Position numbers and translations under genes: made by a program
In this document: positions 7,837 through 17,079 of the stretch, piece after piece
Layout of the letters: each line of letters starts with the position of its first letter
Numbering within the stretch: position 1 is the first letter of the stretch
Notes under the pieces: model-generated
Told to the model about the DNA's origin: nothing
What the model saw: the letters and a program-made list of their open reading frames with translations, nothing else
Databases searched by the model: none
NCBI RefSeq assembly: GCF_017874235.1
Contig: NZ_JAGGLC010000005.1
Location: 226,753-290,752 of the forward strand
DNA length: 64,000 nucleotides
Direction of reading: 5' to 3'
Origin: Halolamina salifodinae
Lineage (GTDB): Archaea; Halobacteriota; Halobacteria; Halobacteriales; Haloferacaceae

Positions 7837-9044
7837 ACGAGCATCTCGACCTCGTACCCCCGGGCCTCGAGGCCGGCGATCAGTTCGTCGACGTGGTCGT
7901 GGCCGTGGGTCTCGATGTCGATCACGATTTCGGCGGCGTTCATCGCGATATCCCGGGAGGTGCGGTCGTGCTGGACCGCGTAGATGTTGGCGTTGTGCTC
8001 GGCGACGATCTCGACCAGACGCTCCAGCGCGCCGGGGTTGTCCTTGAGCTCGGTCCGGATCTTGATGTAGCGGCCCATCTGGACCAGCCCCCGGACCACG
8101 ACCGTCGTGAGGTCGTTCAGGTCGATGTTCCCGCCACAGAGCGCTGGCACAATCGTCTCGCCCTCTTCGTAGTCGAACGCCTCGGCGAGCACCGCCGCCA
8201 TCGGCACCGCGCCGGCGCCCTCGACCATCGTCTTCGAGCGCTCGAGCAGGTAGGTCAGCGCCAGCGCGATCTCGTTGTCCGAGACGGTCACCACCTCGTC
8301 GACGCGCTCCTGGATGATCTCCCAGGGCTTCTCGCCGACCGAGCGCGTGGCGATGCCGTCGGCGATGGTGTCGACGGCGTCGATCTCGTGGCGCTTCCCC
8401 TTCTCCAGCGAGTGCGCGACGCTCGAGGCCCCCTCGGCCTGCACGCCGATGATGCGCACGTCGTCCAGTTTCTCCTTCAGCGCTGTGGCGATCCCGGAGA
8501 TCAGCCCGCCGCCGCCGATGGGGATGACCACGGTGTCGACCTCGGGGCACTGCTCGGCGATTTCGAGGCCGATCGTCCCCTGCCCGGCCATTACGTGCTC
8601 GTCGTCGAACGCGTGGACGTACGTCCGGTCCTCGAGTTCCTCGATCTCGTGGGCGCGGGCCTGCGCGTCGTTGTAGTCGGTGCCGAACAGCACTACCTCG
8701 CCGCCGTACCCCTCGGTCGCCTCGACCTTCGCGATGGGGGCGTGCTCGGGCATCACGATCTTGGCGTCGACGCCCTCCCGGGTCGCCGCGAGTGCGACGC
8801 CCTGGGCGTGGTTGCCCGCGCTGGCGGTGATGACGCCGGCCTCCTTCTCGGCGTCGGAGAGCGTGGCGATCCGGTTGGTCGCGCCCCGGATCTTGAACGA
8901 TCCCGTGCGCTGGAAGTTCTCCAGTTTCGGGTACACCTCGGCGTCGGTCATGCGCGAGAAACTGTGGGAGTACTCCAGCGGGGTTTGACGGGCCACTGTC
9001 GAGACCCGGTCGCGGGCCGCTTCGACGTCGGCGAGCGAGAGCAT
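7833..9044 (-). CDS. ilvA: Threonine ammonia-lyase (threonine dehydratase)
   Basis: A 403-residue PLP enzyme. The PLP-lysine motif is in GSFKIRGATNRI near residue 50, SAGNHAQG near 80, and the glycine-rich phosphate loop IGGGGLISG near 175. The C-terminal 75 residues form an ACT-type regulatory domain (IKIRTELKDNPGALERLVEI). It deaminates threonine to 2-oxobutyrate for isoleucine synthesis; the ACT domain suggests allosteric control. Neighbouring RidA would detoxify the enamine by-product. Confidence 0.92.
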   Translation of the reverse strand: MLSLADVEAARDRVSTVARQTPLEYSHSFSRMTDAEVYPKLENFQRTGSFKIRGATNRIATLSDAEKEAGVITASAGNHAQGVALAATREGVDAKIVMPEHAPIAKVEATEGYGGEVVLFGTDYNDAQARAHEIEELEDRTYVHAFDDEHVMAGQGTIGLEIAEQCPEVDTVVIPIGGGGLISGIATALKEKLDDVRIIGVQAEGASSVAHSLEKGKRHEIDAVDTIADGIATRSVGEKPWEIIQERVDEVVTVSDNEIALALTYLLERSKTMVEGAGAVPMAAVLAEAFDYEEGETIVPALCGGNIDLNDLTTVVVRGLVQMGRYIKIRTELKDNPGALERLVEIVAEHNANIYAVQHDRTSRDIAMNAAEIVIDIETHGHDHVDELIAGLEARGYEVEMLV

Positions 9045-9125
9045 ACCGGCGGAAATCCGTCGGCCGCGGCTAAGGAGTTTCGGTCAAAGGGGGAAAGGGG
9101 GAAACACGCGTCACCTGCGTGCACT

Positions 9126-9140
9126 CACGGCTTCGCCGTG
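9126..9140. repeat. Isolated 6-bp hairpin with TTC loop
   Basis: CACGGC-TTC-GCCGTG lies in the gap between ilvA and the gamma-glutamylcyclotransferase-like gene. Stem size and loop match the hairpins of the arrays elsewhere, but the diagnostic spacers are absent, so it may be a solitary relic or chance. Confidence 0.4.
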
Positions 9141-9219
9141 CGAGGACATAAGGGTACGCAGACCACGGTGAAAGTGAAGCTAGCGGGGAGACGGTTCCGG
9201 GGGACGGGCCCGGTAAACC

Positions 9220-9648
9220 TCACTGCGGGAGAACACGAACGTCGTTTTGCTGGAGGTACGCCCGGATCCGGGATCCGAACTCGTCGCCCCCAGGTGGTTT
9301 ATCGTCCAGGACGGGCCAAGTCACCTCGTCACCGACGCCGAGGCGCACGGGGTCGCCGACGTACACCGCTACCTCGTCGTCGATGTCGTCGCCCGCGCCC
9401 GCACCATCCACGGGGACCGAGACCCGGACGTAGAGACCTTCCTCCACGCCCTCGTAGGCGTCGAGCGCGTCGACGTCGTCGGTCCGGAGCAATCGCCCGC
9501 CAGTCTCCCCGCCGGGCGCGAGCGTCGGGTACTCCCCCTGCACGGGGTGGAGTCCCGAGAGCACCGCCGACCCGAGGAAGGCGTAGGAGTCGACCACCGA
9601 CGCGACTCGCTCGGGTTCGGTGAGAGTGCCGTAGACGAACACGTCCAT
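9220..9648 (-). CDS. Gamma-glutamylcyclotransferase-like (AIG2) protein
   Basis: A 142-residue protein starting MDVFVYGTLTEPERV. The VYGTL phosphate/glutamyl-binding motif at residues 4-8 and the YPTLAPG and DALDAYEGVEEGLYVRV segments are typical of the AIG2/GGCT fold. The conserved catalytic Glu is probably in DAYEG. Family members cyclise gamma-glutamyl amines; the haloarchaeal substrate is unknown (gamma-glutamylcysteine is a plausible source). Very long frames continue upstream but lose coding character at the ATG used here. Confidence 0.85.
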   Translation of the reverse strand: MDVFVYGTLTEPERVASVVDSYAFLGSAVLSGLHPVQGEYPTLAPGGETGGRLLRTDDVDALDAYEGVEEGLYVRVSVPVDGAGAGDDIDDEVAVYVGDPVRLGVGDEVTWPVLDDKPPGGDEFGSRIRAYLQQNDVRVLPQ

Positions 9649-10080
9649 ACCGGCTGTTCGGCGCGCTGGGTTAAGAAGGAGTGGCCGGTTCTGGGACTGG
9701 ACCGGAAGCGGCGCGAGACGCTCGCCGCTCCGTTGGCGAGCCAGCGCGAGGGATGAGCGACTGAGCGTAGCGAAGGAGCGAATCGGCTGGGGAGGATGTG
9801 GGCTGTGGGCGGGGCTGAAAGGGGCTGTTCGCTCGGCGAACCCGGAGGAAGCAAGGACCGCAGCCGAACGGAGTTCTCGCGAGCGGAGCGAGCGAGAGCA
9901 CGGCAGAGCTTCGCTCTGGCGGAGTGAGGCGAGGACCGCAGCGACTCCCGGGAGCCGAGCGAACAGGGGCTTTCTCGGTGTTGCTGACCCATCGACCGAC
10001 GAGAACGCCCACACAACGGACCCAGAGAGCAAAGAACCAACACCAGAACCGCTTTCCGCGCACCCCGACCACCAACGACC
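9649..10080. repeat. 432-bp non-coding stretch with copy A of the GGCTGGGGAGG dispersed repeat
   Basis: No gene is visible. The core CGGCTGGGGAGG is at 9784-9795, preceded by GAGCGAAT and followed by GT-rich sequence. Further on are GAGCG/CGCTC-rich palindromic words and a hairpin CAGAGC-TTC-GCTCTG. Related cores occur at 17671-17710 and 32415-32439 (minus orientation) and 48161-48200 (plus). Confidence 0.6.
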
Positions 10081-11262
10081 ATGCGCGTGAGCGAGGGTGA
10101 CGTAACGGTCGAGGCGCCCGATCCGCGGGACGGGAGCAGCGAGGGCGCCGGGGAAGCGGTCTTCTTCAACCCCGAGATGGAGCTCAACCGCGACCTCACG
10201 GTGGCGGTGCTCCGAGCCTTCGAGGACCGCACCGACGCCGGCGCGGCGAACGTCAGCCGCGACGAACCCGACAGCGAGGAGCGCACACTCAGCTACCTCG
10301 ACGCCATGACCGCCACGGGGGTCCGCGCGGCCCGGGCGGCCGAGGTGGGCTACGACGTGACTGCCGCCGACGTGGACCCCGACGCGGTCGAACTCGCCCG
10401 GGAGAACCTCGCGCTGAACGACTTGCCCGGGACGGCCGTCCAGTCGGACGCCAACGTCCTCATGCACCAGGAGCGCTTCGACGTGGTCGACCTCGACCCG
10501 TTCGGGACGCCGATGCCCTTCGCCGACGCCGCCGTCGCCGGCACGCGGAAACTGCTCTGTGTGACCGCGACCGACACCGCGCCGCTCTGTGGCGCGCACT
10601 TCGACTCCGGGGTCCGGAAGTACGACACCGTCCCGCGGAACACCGATTTCCACCGCGAGATGGGCCTGCGCGTGCTCATCGGCGCGATGTCCCGCATCGC
10701 CGCCCGCCGAGATGTGGCGGTCGAACCCATCTGTTCGCACGCCACCCGGCACTACGCCCGGACCTACCTCGAACTCACCCACAAGGCCACGGCCGCCGAC
10801 AAGGCGCTGCAGTGGCTGGGCTTCGTCTATCACTGCGAGGACTGTCTCTACCGGGAGCACGAGTTCGGGCGGATCGCCCACCCGCCCGAGAACTGCCCGA
10901 ACTGTGGCTCCTCGCGGTGCTCTGCAGCGGGTCCGATCTGGCTCGGGCAGGTCTCCGACAGCGAGTTCGTCGGCGACGTCGCCGCCGAGGTGACGCCGAA
11001 CATGGGCGAGTGGCAGCGCGTGAGCCGCCTGCTCGACACGCTCGGCGAGGAACTGGACACGCCGACCCACTACGACCAGCACCGCCTCTGCAAGCAGTGG
11101 GGCGCGCCCGCAAACAAACTGGAGACGTTCCTCGAGGACCTCCGGGACGCCGGCTACGAGGCGAGTCCGGCCCACTACGGCGGGACCTGCTTCAAAACCG
11201 ACGCGAGTGTGGACGAGATCCGCGCGGCAGCGGAACCAGCCGCGGCGAGCGACCGGGAGTGA
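10081..11262 (+). CDS. trm1: tRNA (guanine(26)-N(2))-dimethyltransferase
   Basis: A 393-residue protein. The N-terminal half is a Rossmann methyltransferase: [14 protein letters not shown] is the SAM loop, and [11 protein letters not shown] is the catalytic DPFG motif near residue 140. The C-terminal half contains a zinc site (CEDC...CPNC) and the Trm1-specific domain ending near [11 protein letters not shown]. It methylates G26 of tRNAs. The protein is full length with an ATG start; no operon partner is visible. Confidence 0.95.
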   Translation: MRVSEGDVTVEAPDPRDGSSEGAGEAVFFNPEMELNRDLTVAVLRAFEDRTDAGAANVSRDEPDSEERTLSYLDAMTATGVRAARAAEVGYDVTAADVDPDAVELARENLALNDLPGTAVQSDANVLMHQERFDVVDLDPFGTPMPFADAAVAGTRKLLCVTATDTAPLCGAHFDSGVRKYDTVPRNTDFHREMGLRVLIGAMSRIAARRDVAVEPICSHATRHYARTYLELTHKATAADKALQWLGFVYHCEDCLYREHEFGRIAHPPENCPNCGSSRCSAAGPIWLGQVSDSEFVGDVAAEVTPNMGEWQRVSRLLDTLGEELDTPTHYDQHRLCKQWGAPANKLETFLEDLRDAGYEASPAHYGGTCFKTDASVDEIRAAAEPAAASDRE

Positions 11263-11279
11263 CCGTCGGGTCACGACCA

Positions 11280-11300
11280 GAGCCCATGCCGCGGCTGTGG
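11280..11300 (+). repeat. Copy 2 of the GAGCCCATGCCG motif
   Basis: GAGCCCATGCCGCGGCTGTGG lies just after the trm1 stop and 7 bases after a small hairpin (TGACC-GTCG-GGTCA, 11260-11273) that includes the stop codon. Compare 2922-2946 and 19982-20005. Confidence 0.55.
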
Positions 11301-11332
11301 AACCGACCCTCGACACGACCGAGGAGTAGCCC

Positions 11333-12496
11333 TCACTCCCGCGGATTGACTGTCTCGTGAATCCCCAGTACCAGCGCCGGCACGACGAGCATGAAGAGGT
11401 GCTCCTCCAGCGGGATTCCGAGCAGGTCGATCCCCGTCCGCATCTGAATCGCGAACACCCCGACCTCCAGCGTGTACCAGTCCCAGACGTACGCGATGGG
11501 GTACAGCGCCACAATCGTCCGGCCGGCCCGGCGGAGCGCGCCGTCGCCGGCCCGGCGCAGTAGCACGAGCGCGGCGGCGCCGAACACGACCTCGGTCACG
11601 AGGTAGGTGTACCGGCCGAGGACGGAGATATCCGGGAGCGGCGCGCCCGCCAGCGGTTCGAAGAAGACTGCGACGAGCAGCACTGCCAGAAACAGGTACG
11701 CGCCGCGAACGAGCAGCATCGTCGCCGTCCCGGGCTCCCGGCGGACGGCGACGGCGGCAACGGCGCCGAAGGCGAGGCTCGCGAGCGGCGCACTCGGCGG
11801 CAGTGTTCGGGTGATCGAGAGCGGAACCACGGCAAAGAGGCCGATAGCGAGCAGCGCGGCCGCGAGCGAGTGCGAACGGGCAGGGCCCAGCGCGACCGCG
11901 ACGGTCTGTTTCTGGATCGAGCGGTCGTACTCGTAGTCCTGCGCGTCGTCGATTATCTTCACGCCCGCGAGGACGGTCACGAGTACGGCCGCGAGCGCGA
12001 GCGGCCGGGTCGCGAGCGCGCCGGTCTGGGCCGCGTAGCCCGCGAGCAGACAGAGACCGATACCGACGGGGTAGCCCAGCGTCGTCGTCACGGGGTTCGT
12101 GTCGAACTGCGGCGCGTGGAGGTAGCCGATGAGCCACGTCGGCGCCGCGAGCGCGACGGCAAGGGGGTTCGCGAAGGTGGCGAGCGCAGCAAGACAGGCG
12201 AGGAACCCGGCGGTGGCGGCGACGAGTCCGATCCGACAGCCCAGCACGGTCAGCGGGTGGTCGTCATCCTCGCCGCGGCGGTGGAAATCGACGTAGCCGT
12301 CCTTCACGTGAGCGGTGTAGACCGCGAAGAAGGCCGCGCTCGCCGCGAGCAGCGCGACCGGTGGGTCGAACGGCCCGGCGAGCGCCGCCCCGAACAGCGC
12401 CGTCGCCACCGGCGGGAGCATGAACACCGGATGGACCTGCGAAGCGTAGGCGCTCGCGGCCGCGGCGGGGCCGCTCCCGTGTCGGGCGATGGCCAT
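11333..12496 (-). CDS. UbiA-type prenyltransferase fused to a single lycopene-cyclase half-domain
   Basis: A 387-residue polytopic membrane protein. Residues 1-270 are a UbiA fold with the two Asp-rich motifs: KDGYVD near 65-70 and KIIDDAQDYEYD near 178-190. Residues about 290-387 match one CrtYc/CrtYd-type lycopene cyclase repeat, with YVWDWYTLE and the signature GIPLEEHLFML. UbiA members of carotenoid pathways elongate lycopene with C5 units (bacterioruberin in haloarchaea). The fused half-domain suggests combined elongation and end-group cyclisation, or a structural role. No other carotenoid gene is adjacent. Confidence 0.82.
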   Translation of the reverse strand: MAIARHGSGPAAAASAYASQVHPVFMLPPVATALFGAALAGPFDPPVALLAASAAFFAVYTAHVKDGYVDFHRRGEDDDHPLTVLGCRIGLVAATAGFLACLAALATFANPLAVALAAPTWLIGYLHAPQFDTNPVTTTLGYPVGIGLCLLAGYAAQTGALATRPLALAAVLVTVLAGVKIIDDAQDYEYDRSIQKQTVAVALGPARSHSLAAALLAIGLFAVVPLSITRTLPPSAPLASLAFGAVAAVAVRREPGTATMLLVRGAYLFLAVLLVAVFFEPLAGAPLPDISVLGRYTYLVTEVVFGAAALVLLRRAGDGALRRAGRTIVALYPIAYVWDWYTLEVGVFAIQMRTGIDLLGIPLEEHLFMLVVPALVLGIHETVNPRE

Positions 12497-12619
12497 GGTG
12501 CGTGTTAGATATGCCCATGAATAAGTGGACCGACGGGTCGAGGCAGCCACCGTCGACTTGGGACGGCCGAGGTCGGCGCTCCCCGGGGTTCTTGTAGCGC
12601 GCTCGTGTAGCCACGTGCA

Positions 12620-13891
12620 GTGAAAACGCGCCTCCGTAGCGCCCTCGAGACCGCCAAGCGCGTCGGCGTCGTCGCCAAGGAGCAGGAACTCACCTTCCTC
12701 GCGGCGGCCGTCGCCTACTACGCGTTCGTCTCGCTGATCCCCGCGGCGGTGCTCGTCCTCGTCATCGCCAGCACGTTCGGCGGCGAGCAGTTCGCCCGGG
12801 TCGTGCTGGAGTCGACCAGCCAGTTGCTCACCGCGAGCGGGCAGGAGGTGCTCACCACCGCACTCACTGCCAGCGACGGCCGCAGTGGCGCGACCGTCGT
12901 CGGGGGCGCCTTCCTGCTCTGGGGGACGCTGAAAGTGTTCCGCGCGCTCGACACCGCGTTCGGCGACGTCTACGGCACCGAACAGCAGGACACGCTGCTG
13001 GACCAACTGGTCGACTCGCTGATCGTCGTCGTCAGCATCGGCGCCTCGATGACGTTGATGTTCGCGCTCGCCGGCGCGTTCGCCGCGTTCGACCTCGGCA
13101 TCGTCACCGAGGCGGTCGGGGTGCTCGCGCTCCCCGTCATCCTGACCGCGGCCTTTCTCCCCATCTTCTACCGGTTCCCGGACACTGCGGTCACCGTCCG
13201 GGAGGCGCTGCCCGGTGCCGCACTCGCCGCGGTCGGGTGGACCGTGATGCAGGCCGTCTTCCAGTTGTACGCCAGCGTCGCCAGCACCTCCGCCTACGGT
13301 ATCGTAGGCGGGGTGATCCTGCTGGTGACGTGGCTCTACCTTGCGGGCGCCGTCGTCATCCTCGGCGCCGTCGTCAACGTCGTGCTCGCGGAGAACCGCG
13401 AACCCGGCGCCGAGTCCGGCGGCGCCACCGTCGGCCCCCCGCCCGAAGACGCCACCGTCGGGGACTACCGGCAGTTCCAAGAGGGCCGAGAGCCAGCCTC
13501 CGAGTACATGGCTGAGCGCGAACCCCGCGGCGCGCCCGATGTCGCCGAACTCGCGGCGGAAGTCGAGGAGCTCCGGTCCGAGCTCGACGGCTTCGAGGAG
13601 GACGTCGACCGACGGACCGTCGACCGGCCGCAGTTGGAGGCTGACCTCCGGGCGTACGTCCGCTCGCGGATGCGCCGCGGCAAGGCTCGCGGCTGGGGGC
13701 CGTATCTGGTGTTGCTCTACGGCGTCGCGCTGAGCATCGCCGCGTTCCACTATCTCTCGGGCTGGGCCGCCGTCGCCGCGATGCTCGTCGCGTTCACGTC
13801 GACGCTCGGCATCTACGTCCTGTTCGTCCTGTTCGGCGGCGTGCTCGGCGCCGCGCGAACCGCCGGCAGCCTCTCCGAACGGTTCCGGTAA
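12620..13891 (+). CDS. YihY/BrkB-family membrane protein
   Basis: A 423-residue protein from GTG. Residues 20-270 contain six helices with the YihY hallmarks: TFLAAAVAYYAFVSLIPAAV, a GTLKVFRALD segment and PGAALAAVGWTVMQAVFQLY. An acidic, partly coiled-coil linker (VAELAAEVEELRSELDGF) follows near residue 305. Two further helices form an extra C-terminal domain not present in bacterial YihY. The function of the family is unsettled. The stop overlaps the start of the PAP2 gene by one base (TAATG), so the two form an operon. Confidence 0.85.
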   Translation: MKTRLRSALETAKRVGVVAKEQELTFLAAAVAYYAFVSLIPAAVLVLVIASTFGGEQFARVVLESTSQLLTASGQEVLTTALTASDGRSGATVVGGAFLLWGTLKVFRALDTAFGDVYGTEQQDTLLDQLVDSLIVVVSIGASMTLMFALAGAFAAFDLGIVTEAVGVLALPVILTAAFLPIFYRFPDTAVTVREALPGAALAAVGWTVMQAVFQLYASVASTSAYGIVGGVILLVTWLYLAGAVVILGAVVNVVLAENREPGAESGGATVGPPPEDATVGDYRQFQEGREPASEYMAEREPRGAPDVAELAAEVEELRSELDGFEEDVDRRTVDRPQLEADLRAYVRSRMRRGKARGWGPYLVLLYGVALSIAAFHYLSGWAAVAAMLVAFTSTLGIYVLFVLFGGVLGAARTAGSLSERFR

Positions 13892-14781
13892 TGCACGGCT
13901 GGGGCGTCACCGAGGCGCTGGCCGCGCTCCCGGACTGGGTCGTGCTCGTGTTCGCCCTCCTGACCCAGTTGGCCGACGCGTGGTTCGTTTTCGCCGGGCT
14001 CACCCTCCTGTACCTGCTCGCTGACGAGCGACTCGCCAGCGAGCCACGCCGCACCGGCGGGCTGCTGGTGGCGCTGGGGGTCTGCACCATTGCGGCGACG
14101 GTGACGTTCAAGACCGCCTTCGGCCTCCACCGCCCCGTCGGCGCCGGATCGGCGACGCCGCCGGTGTGGCTCCCGGCGCTGCTCGACCGGGTGTTCGTCG
14201 ACTTCGCGACCGGCGACGGCTTCGGCTTCCCCAGCGGCCACGCCACCTCGAGCAGCATCGTCTACGGCGGCCTCGCGCTCTATCTGGACCGACTCTGGGA
14301 CCAGCGCCGGCGGATCCTCGGCGCCGTCGCAGTCACCGCAACCGTCGCGCTCTCACGGCTCGTCCTCGGCGTTCACCACCTGCCGGACGTGCTCGCGGGG
14401 ATCGCGACGGGGCTGGCAGTGCTGCTCGCGGTGCGCTGGGTCGCGGGCCGGGATCCCGAGCGAGCCTTCCTCGCGGCCGGCACGCTCGGCGCGATATCCG
14501 TCGTCGCTACGCTCGTCTTCGCCCCTGAACACCCCGAGGAACTGCTGAAAGCCGCTATCGCCCTTGGGGCTGGGCTCGGCGCCGCCGTCGCGTGGCACCG
14601 GACCGGGGGTGACCTCCCGCCCGTCCCGGTCCGGATCGCGGTGCCCGCTGGCGTGGTGCTGGGTGGTCTCTGGGGCGGCATCTACGTCGCCGAACTGGCG
14701 CCGGTGGTCAGCGCGGTTGGGTCAGCGATCGCTGTCGGGGGGATCGTCGCCGTCCCGGGCGTCGTCGACTCACTCGAGTGA
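13891..14781 (+). CDS. PAP2-family membrane phosphatase
   Basis: A 296-residue polytopic protein. All three acid-phosphatase motifs are visible: KTAFGLHRP near residue 72, PSGH near 115, and SRLVLGVHHLPD near 152. About five additional C-terminal helices follow. It would dephosphorylate a lipid or isoprenoid phosphate at the outer face of the membrane; the precise substrate cannot be read. It is translationally coupled to the YihY gene. Its end overlaps the GNAT gene on the other strand by 12 bases. Confidence 0.88.
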   Translation: MHGWGVTEALAALPDWVVLVFALLTQLADAWFVFAGLTLLYLLADERLASEPRRTGGLLVALGVCTIAATVTFKTAFGLHRPVGAGSATPPVWLPALLDRVFVDFATGDGFGFPSGHATSSSIVYGGLALYLDRLWDQRRRILGAVAVTATVALSRLVLGVHHLPDVLAGIATGLAVLLAVRWVAGRDPERAFLAAGTLGAISVVATLVFAPEHPEELLKAAIALGAGLGAAVAWHRTGGDLPPVPVRIAVPAGVVLGGLWGGIYVAELAPVVSAVGSAIAVGGIVAVPGVVDSLE

Positions 14782-15288
14782 TTTCTCCATGACGACCTCG
14801 TCGTACTCGCGGAAGGAGAGCGGGTAGTCACCCGTGATCTCGTAGCCGTGGGCGTGGTAGAACTCGGGGAGGAACGGGTGCTCGTCGGGCGTGGTGAGCC
14901 GGACCCGCGTGTGGCCCGCCTCCCGGGCGGCGCGCTCGGCGCGTTCGAGCAGGCGGCTGCCGATCCCCTCGCCCTTCCAGCGCTCGCGGACGCCGAGTCG
15001 GCTGATCGTCGCCGCATCGTCACCAGAACGCGAAGCGTTCTGGTTGCCCGCAGAGGTTTGCTCTGCGACGTCCTCAGTCCCGAGGCGGACGCCGCCGACG
15101 ACGCCCTCGTCGGTTTCGGCGACGAACACCTGCTGTTCCCCGACCCACTCGCGGACCGCCGCGGCGGTCGCCGACTCGGCCTTCGCCGGGAAGCCGAGGT
15201 CCCGGTTCTCGGCGTAGGCGCTGCGGTAGGCGGCCGCGAGCGCGTCGGCGTCCCCGATGGTGGCTGCACGCAGGCTGACATCGGCCAT
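14770..15288 (-). CDS. GNAT-family N-acetyltransferase carrying an in-frame hairpin insert
   Basis: A 172-residue GNAT protein starting MADVSLRAATIGDADALA. The acetyl-CoA loop is RERWKGEGIGSRLLERAE near residue 105, followed by the C-terminal HPFLPEFYHAHGYE. Residues about 75-92 (VAEQTSAGNQNASRSGDD) interrupt the region between strands 3 and 4. They are encoded by two perfect hairpins (15023-15043 and 15050-15066) with the array spacers GGGCAA and TGACGAT. The insert preserves the reading frame. The acetyl acceptor is unknown. Confidence 0.82.
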   Translation of the reverse strand: MADVSLRAATIGDADALAAAYRSAYAENRDLGFPAKAESATAAAVREWVGEQQVFVAETDEGVVGGVRLGTEDVAEQTSAGNQNASRSGDDAATISRLGVRERWKGEGIGSRLLERAERAAREAGHTRVRLTTPDEHPFLPEFYHAHGYEITGDYPLSFREYDEVVMEKSLE

Positions 15289-15428
15289 AGCTCCGTGTTA
15301 ACACGCCAGTCCCGTGAACCCACCGGCGCGCGGTGAAGAGAAGTATTGCAAGTGTCGCATCCGCGAGCGAAGCGAGCGGTTCACCGCCGGAGCGGGTGAA
15401 GCCCCGCGGAGGCGGGGTTTTGGCATTA

Positions 15429-15528
15429 CCAGAATCGCACCGCGATTCTGGTTAGCAGTCGGACGTAGTCCGACAGCATCACCGGAAATCTCCGATTTCC
15501 GGTTAGCAGCCAGAATCTTCGATTCTGG
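15429..15528. repeat. Array of four short hairpins with conserved spacers (array 2)
   Basis: Stems are 15429-15438/15442-15451 (10 bp), 15458-15464/15468-15474 (7 bp), 15482-15490/15494-15502 (9 bp) and 15510-15517/15521-15528 (8 bp), all with 3-base loops. Read on the minus strand the spacers alternate CTGCTAA, TGATGCT, TGCTAA, with TAATG after the last hairpin. This matches the CTGCCAA/TGACG alternation of array 1. It lies in the 309-bp gap between the GNAT gene and glnA; nothing coding is visible there. Confidence 0.85.
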
Positions 15529-15541
15529 CGACATCAACGGG

Positions 15542-15588
15542 TTTTACCGGGGTTCGACCGAGCGAAGCGAGGGAGGACCCCGGTAAAA
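15542..15588 (-). terminator. Long hairpin just downstream of glnA
   Basis: A perfect 12-bp inverted repeat (TTTTACCGGGGT / ACCCCGGTAAAA) with a 23-base loop begins ten bases after the glnA stop codon. On the glnA transcript it would form a strong stem ending in U residues, so a 3'-end processing or termination role is likely. Its stem is longer than those of the neighbouring array. Confidence 0.6.
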
Positions 15589-15597
15589 GAGGTTGGT

Positions 15598-16953
15598 TTA
15601 GAACGTCTCGAGGTAGCGGTCGAGCTCCCAGTCCGAGACGTCGACGAGGTAGTCCGCGAACTCGGCCCGCTTGGCCTCGACGAACTTCGGCCCGACGTGG
15701 GGGCCGAGCGCCTCGTAGACGGTGTCGTCGTTCTCCAGGGCGTCGATGGCCTCGCCGAGATTGGTCGGCAGCGTCTCGATGCCGTACTCCTCGCGTTTCT
15801 GCTCGTCGAACTCGTAGATGTTCTCGCGGATCGGATCCTCGCAGTCCATCTCCTTCTCGATCCCGTCGAGCCCCGCGTGGATCAGCACCGCGAAGGCGAG
15901 GTAGGGGTTACACGAGGGGTCGGGGAAACGCGCCTCGATTCGGGAGGCGGCGGGCACGCGCGCGGCCGGCTTGCGGATCAGCGCCGAGCGGTTGCGGTCG
16001 GACCAGGCGACGTAGACGGGCGCCTCGTAGCCGGGGACGAGGCGCTTGTAGCTGTTCACGGTGGGGTTGGTGACCGCCGCCAGCGCGGGCGCGTGGTCCA
16101 GAACCCCGGCGGTGAACTGCTTGGCCACCTCGCTGAGGTCGAACTCGTCGTCCTCGTCGTGAAACGCGTTCTCGCCGTCCGTGAACAGCGAGAAGTGGAC
16201 GTGCATCCCCGAGCCGTTGACTTTCGCGATGGGCTTGGGCATGAACGTCGCGTGGAGGTCGTGCTGGGCGGCGATGGCCCGCACGACGGTGCGGAACGTC
16301 GCGACGTTGTCGGCCGTCGAGAGCGCGTCGTCGTACTCGAAGTTGATCTCGTGCTGGCCCTCGGCGACCTCGTGGTGGGAGGCTTCGATGTCGAAGCCCA
16401 TCTCCTCGAGACCGTAGATGATGTCTCGACGGACGTCGCTGGCCAGATCCTTCGGCGCCACGTCGAAGTAGCCGCCGGCGTCGTTGGTGTTGGTCGTCGC
16501 CTTCCCCTCCTCGTCCTCCTCGAACAGGAAGAACTCCGGTTCGGGCGCGGCGTTGACCTCGTAGCCCAACTTCTCGGCGCGGGCAAGCGCGTCCTTCAGC
16601 ACCGCACGCGGGTCGCCCTCGAACGGCTCGCCCGTGGTCGTGTCGATCACGTCACAGATGAGGCGCGCGGAGGTGTCGCGCCACGGCAGCACCGCGAACG
16701 TGGTCGCGTCGGGCTTGAGGCGCATGTCCGACTCCTGGATGCGGACGAACCCCTCGATTGAGGAGCCGTCGAAGTAGATCCCCTCGGTAAAGGCCTTCTC
16801 TGCCTGCTCAGCGGGCACGGAGACGTTCTTGACCGTGCCGAGAATGTCCGTGAACTGGAGGCGGAGGAAGTCTATTCCTTCGCGGTCGATACGTTTCAGT
16901 ACTTCGCTCTCCTCCTCGGTGAGTCCGCCGTCGGCGACTGGCTCGTCCGTCAT
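15598..16953 (-). CDS. glnA: Glutamine synthetase
   Basis: A 451-residue protein of normal type I length. It contains [10 protein letters not shown] near residue 55, the metal-binding [11 protein letters not shown] region, [12 protein letters not shown], and the ATP-binding [15 protein letters not shown] segment. It makes glutamine from glutamate, ammonia and ATP. It is divergent from lrp across a 126-bp promoter region. In Halobacterium an Lrp encoded beside glnA is reported to affect glnA expression; the same layout here suggests the same link. Confidence 0.96.
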   Translation of the reverse strand: MTDEPVADGGLTEEESEVLKRIDREGIDFLRLQFTDILGTVKNVSVPAEQAEKAFTEGIYFDGSSIEGFVRIQESDMRLKPDATTFAVLPWRDTSARLICDVIDTTTGEPFEGDPRAVLKDALARAEKLGYEVNAAPEPEFFLFEEDEEGKATTNTNDAGGYFDVAPKDLASDVRRDIIYGLEEMGFDIEASHHEVAEGQHEINFEYDDALSTADNVATFRTVVRAIAAQHDLHATFMPKPIAKVNGSGMHVHFSLFTDGENAFHDEDDEFDLSEVAKQFTAGVLDHAPALAAVTNPTVNSYKRLVPGYEAPVYVAWSDRNRSALIRKPAARVPAASRIEARFPDPSCNPYLAFAVLIHAGLDGIEKEMDCEDPIRENIYEFDEQKREEYGIETLPTNLGEAIDALENDDTVYEALGPHVGPKFVEAKRAEFADYLVDVSDWELDRYLETF

Positions 16954-17079
16954 GCTCTACCGGGGTGGAGAAACCGATACTACAAGTAAATTGCCCTCCC
17001 GGAAGCCGTGTGCGAGAGGGTACAGAAGAAAATTGGATGTTCGTAAAGTTCTTGACCCCCGCGAGCGGATCGGAGTACC

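Noticed and set aside
7782..9623. A 613-codon plus-strand frame opposite ilvA
   Set aside because: It is antisense to an unmistakable enzyme gene; the peptide is a composition artefact rich in Val, Asp, Gly and Arg.
9649..11514. A minus-strand frame joining the gamma-glutamylcyclotransferase-like gene to sequence opposite trm1
   Set aside because: The part upstream of ATG 9648 has no family similarity and is antisense to trm1; the AIG2 domain starts cleanly at that ATG.
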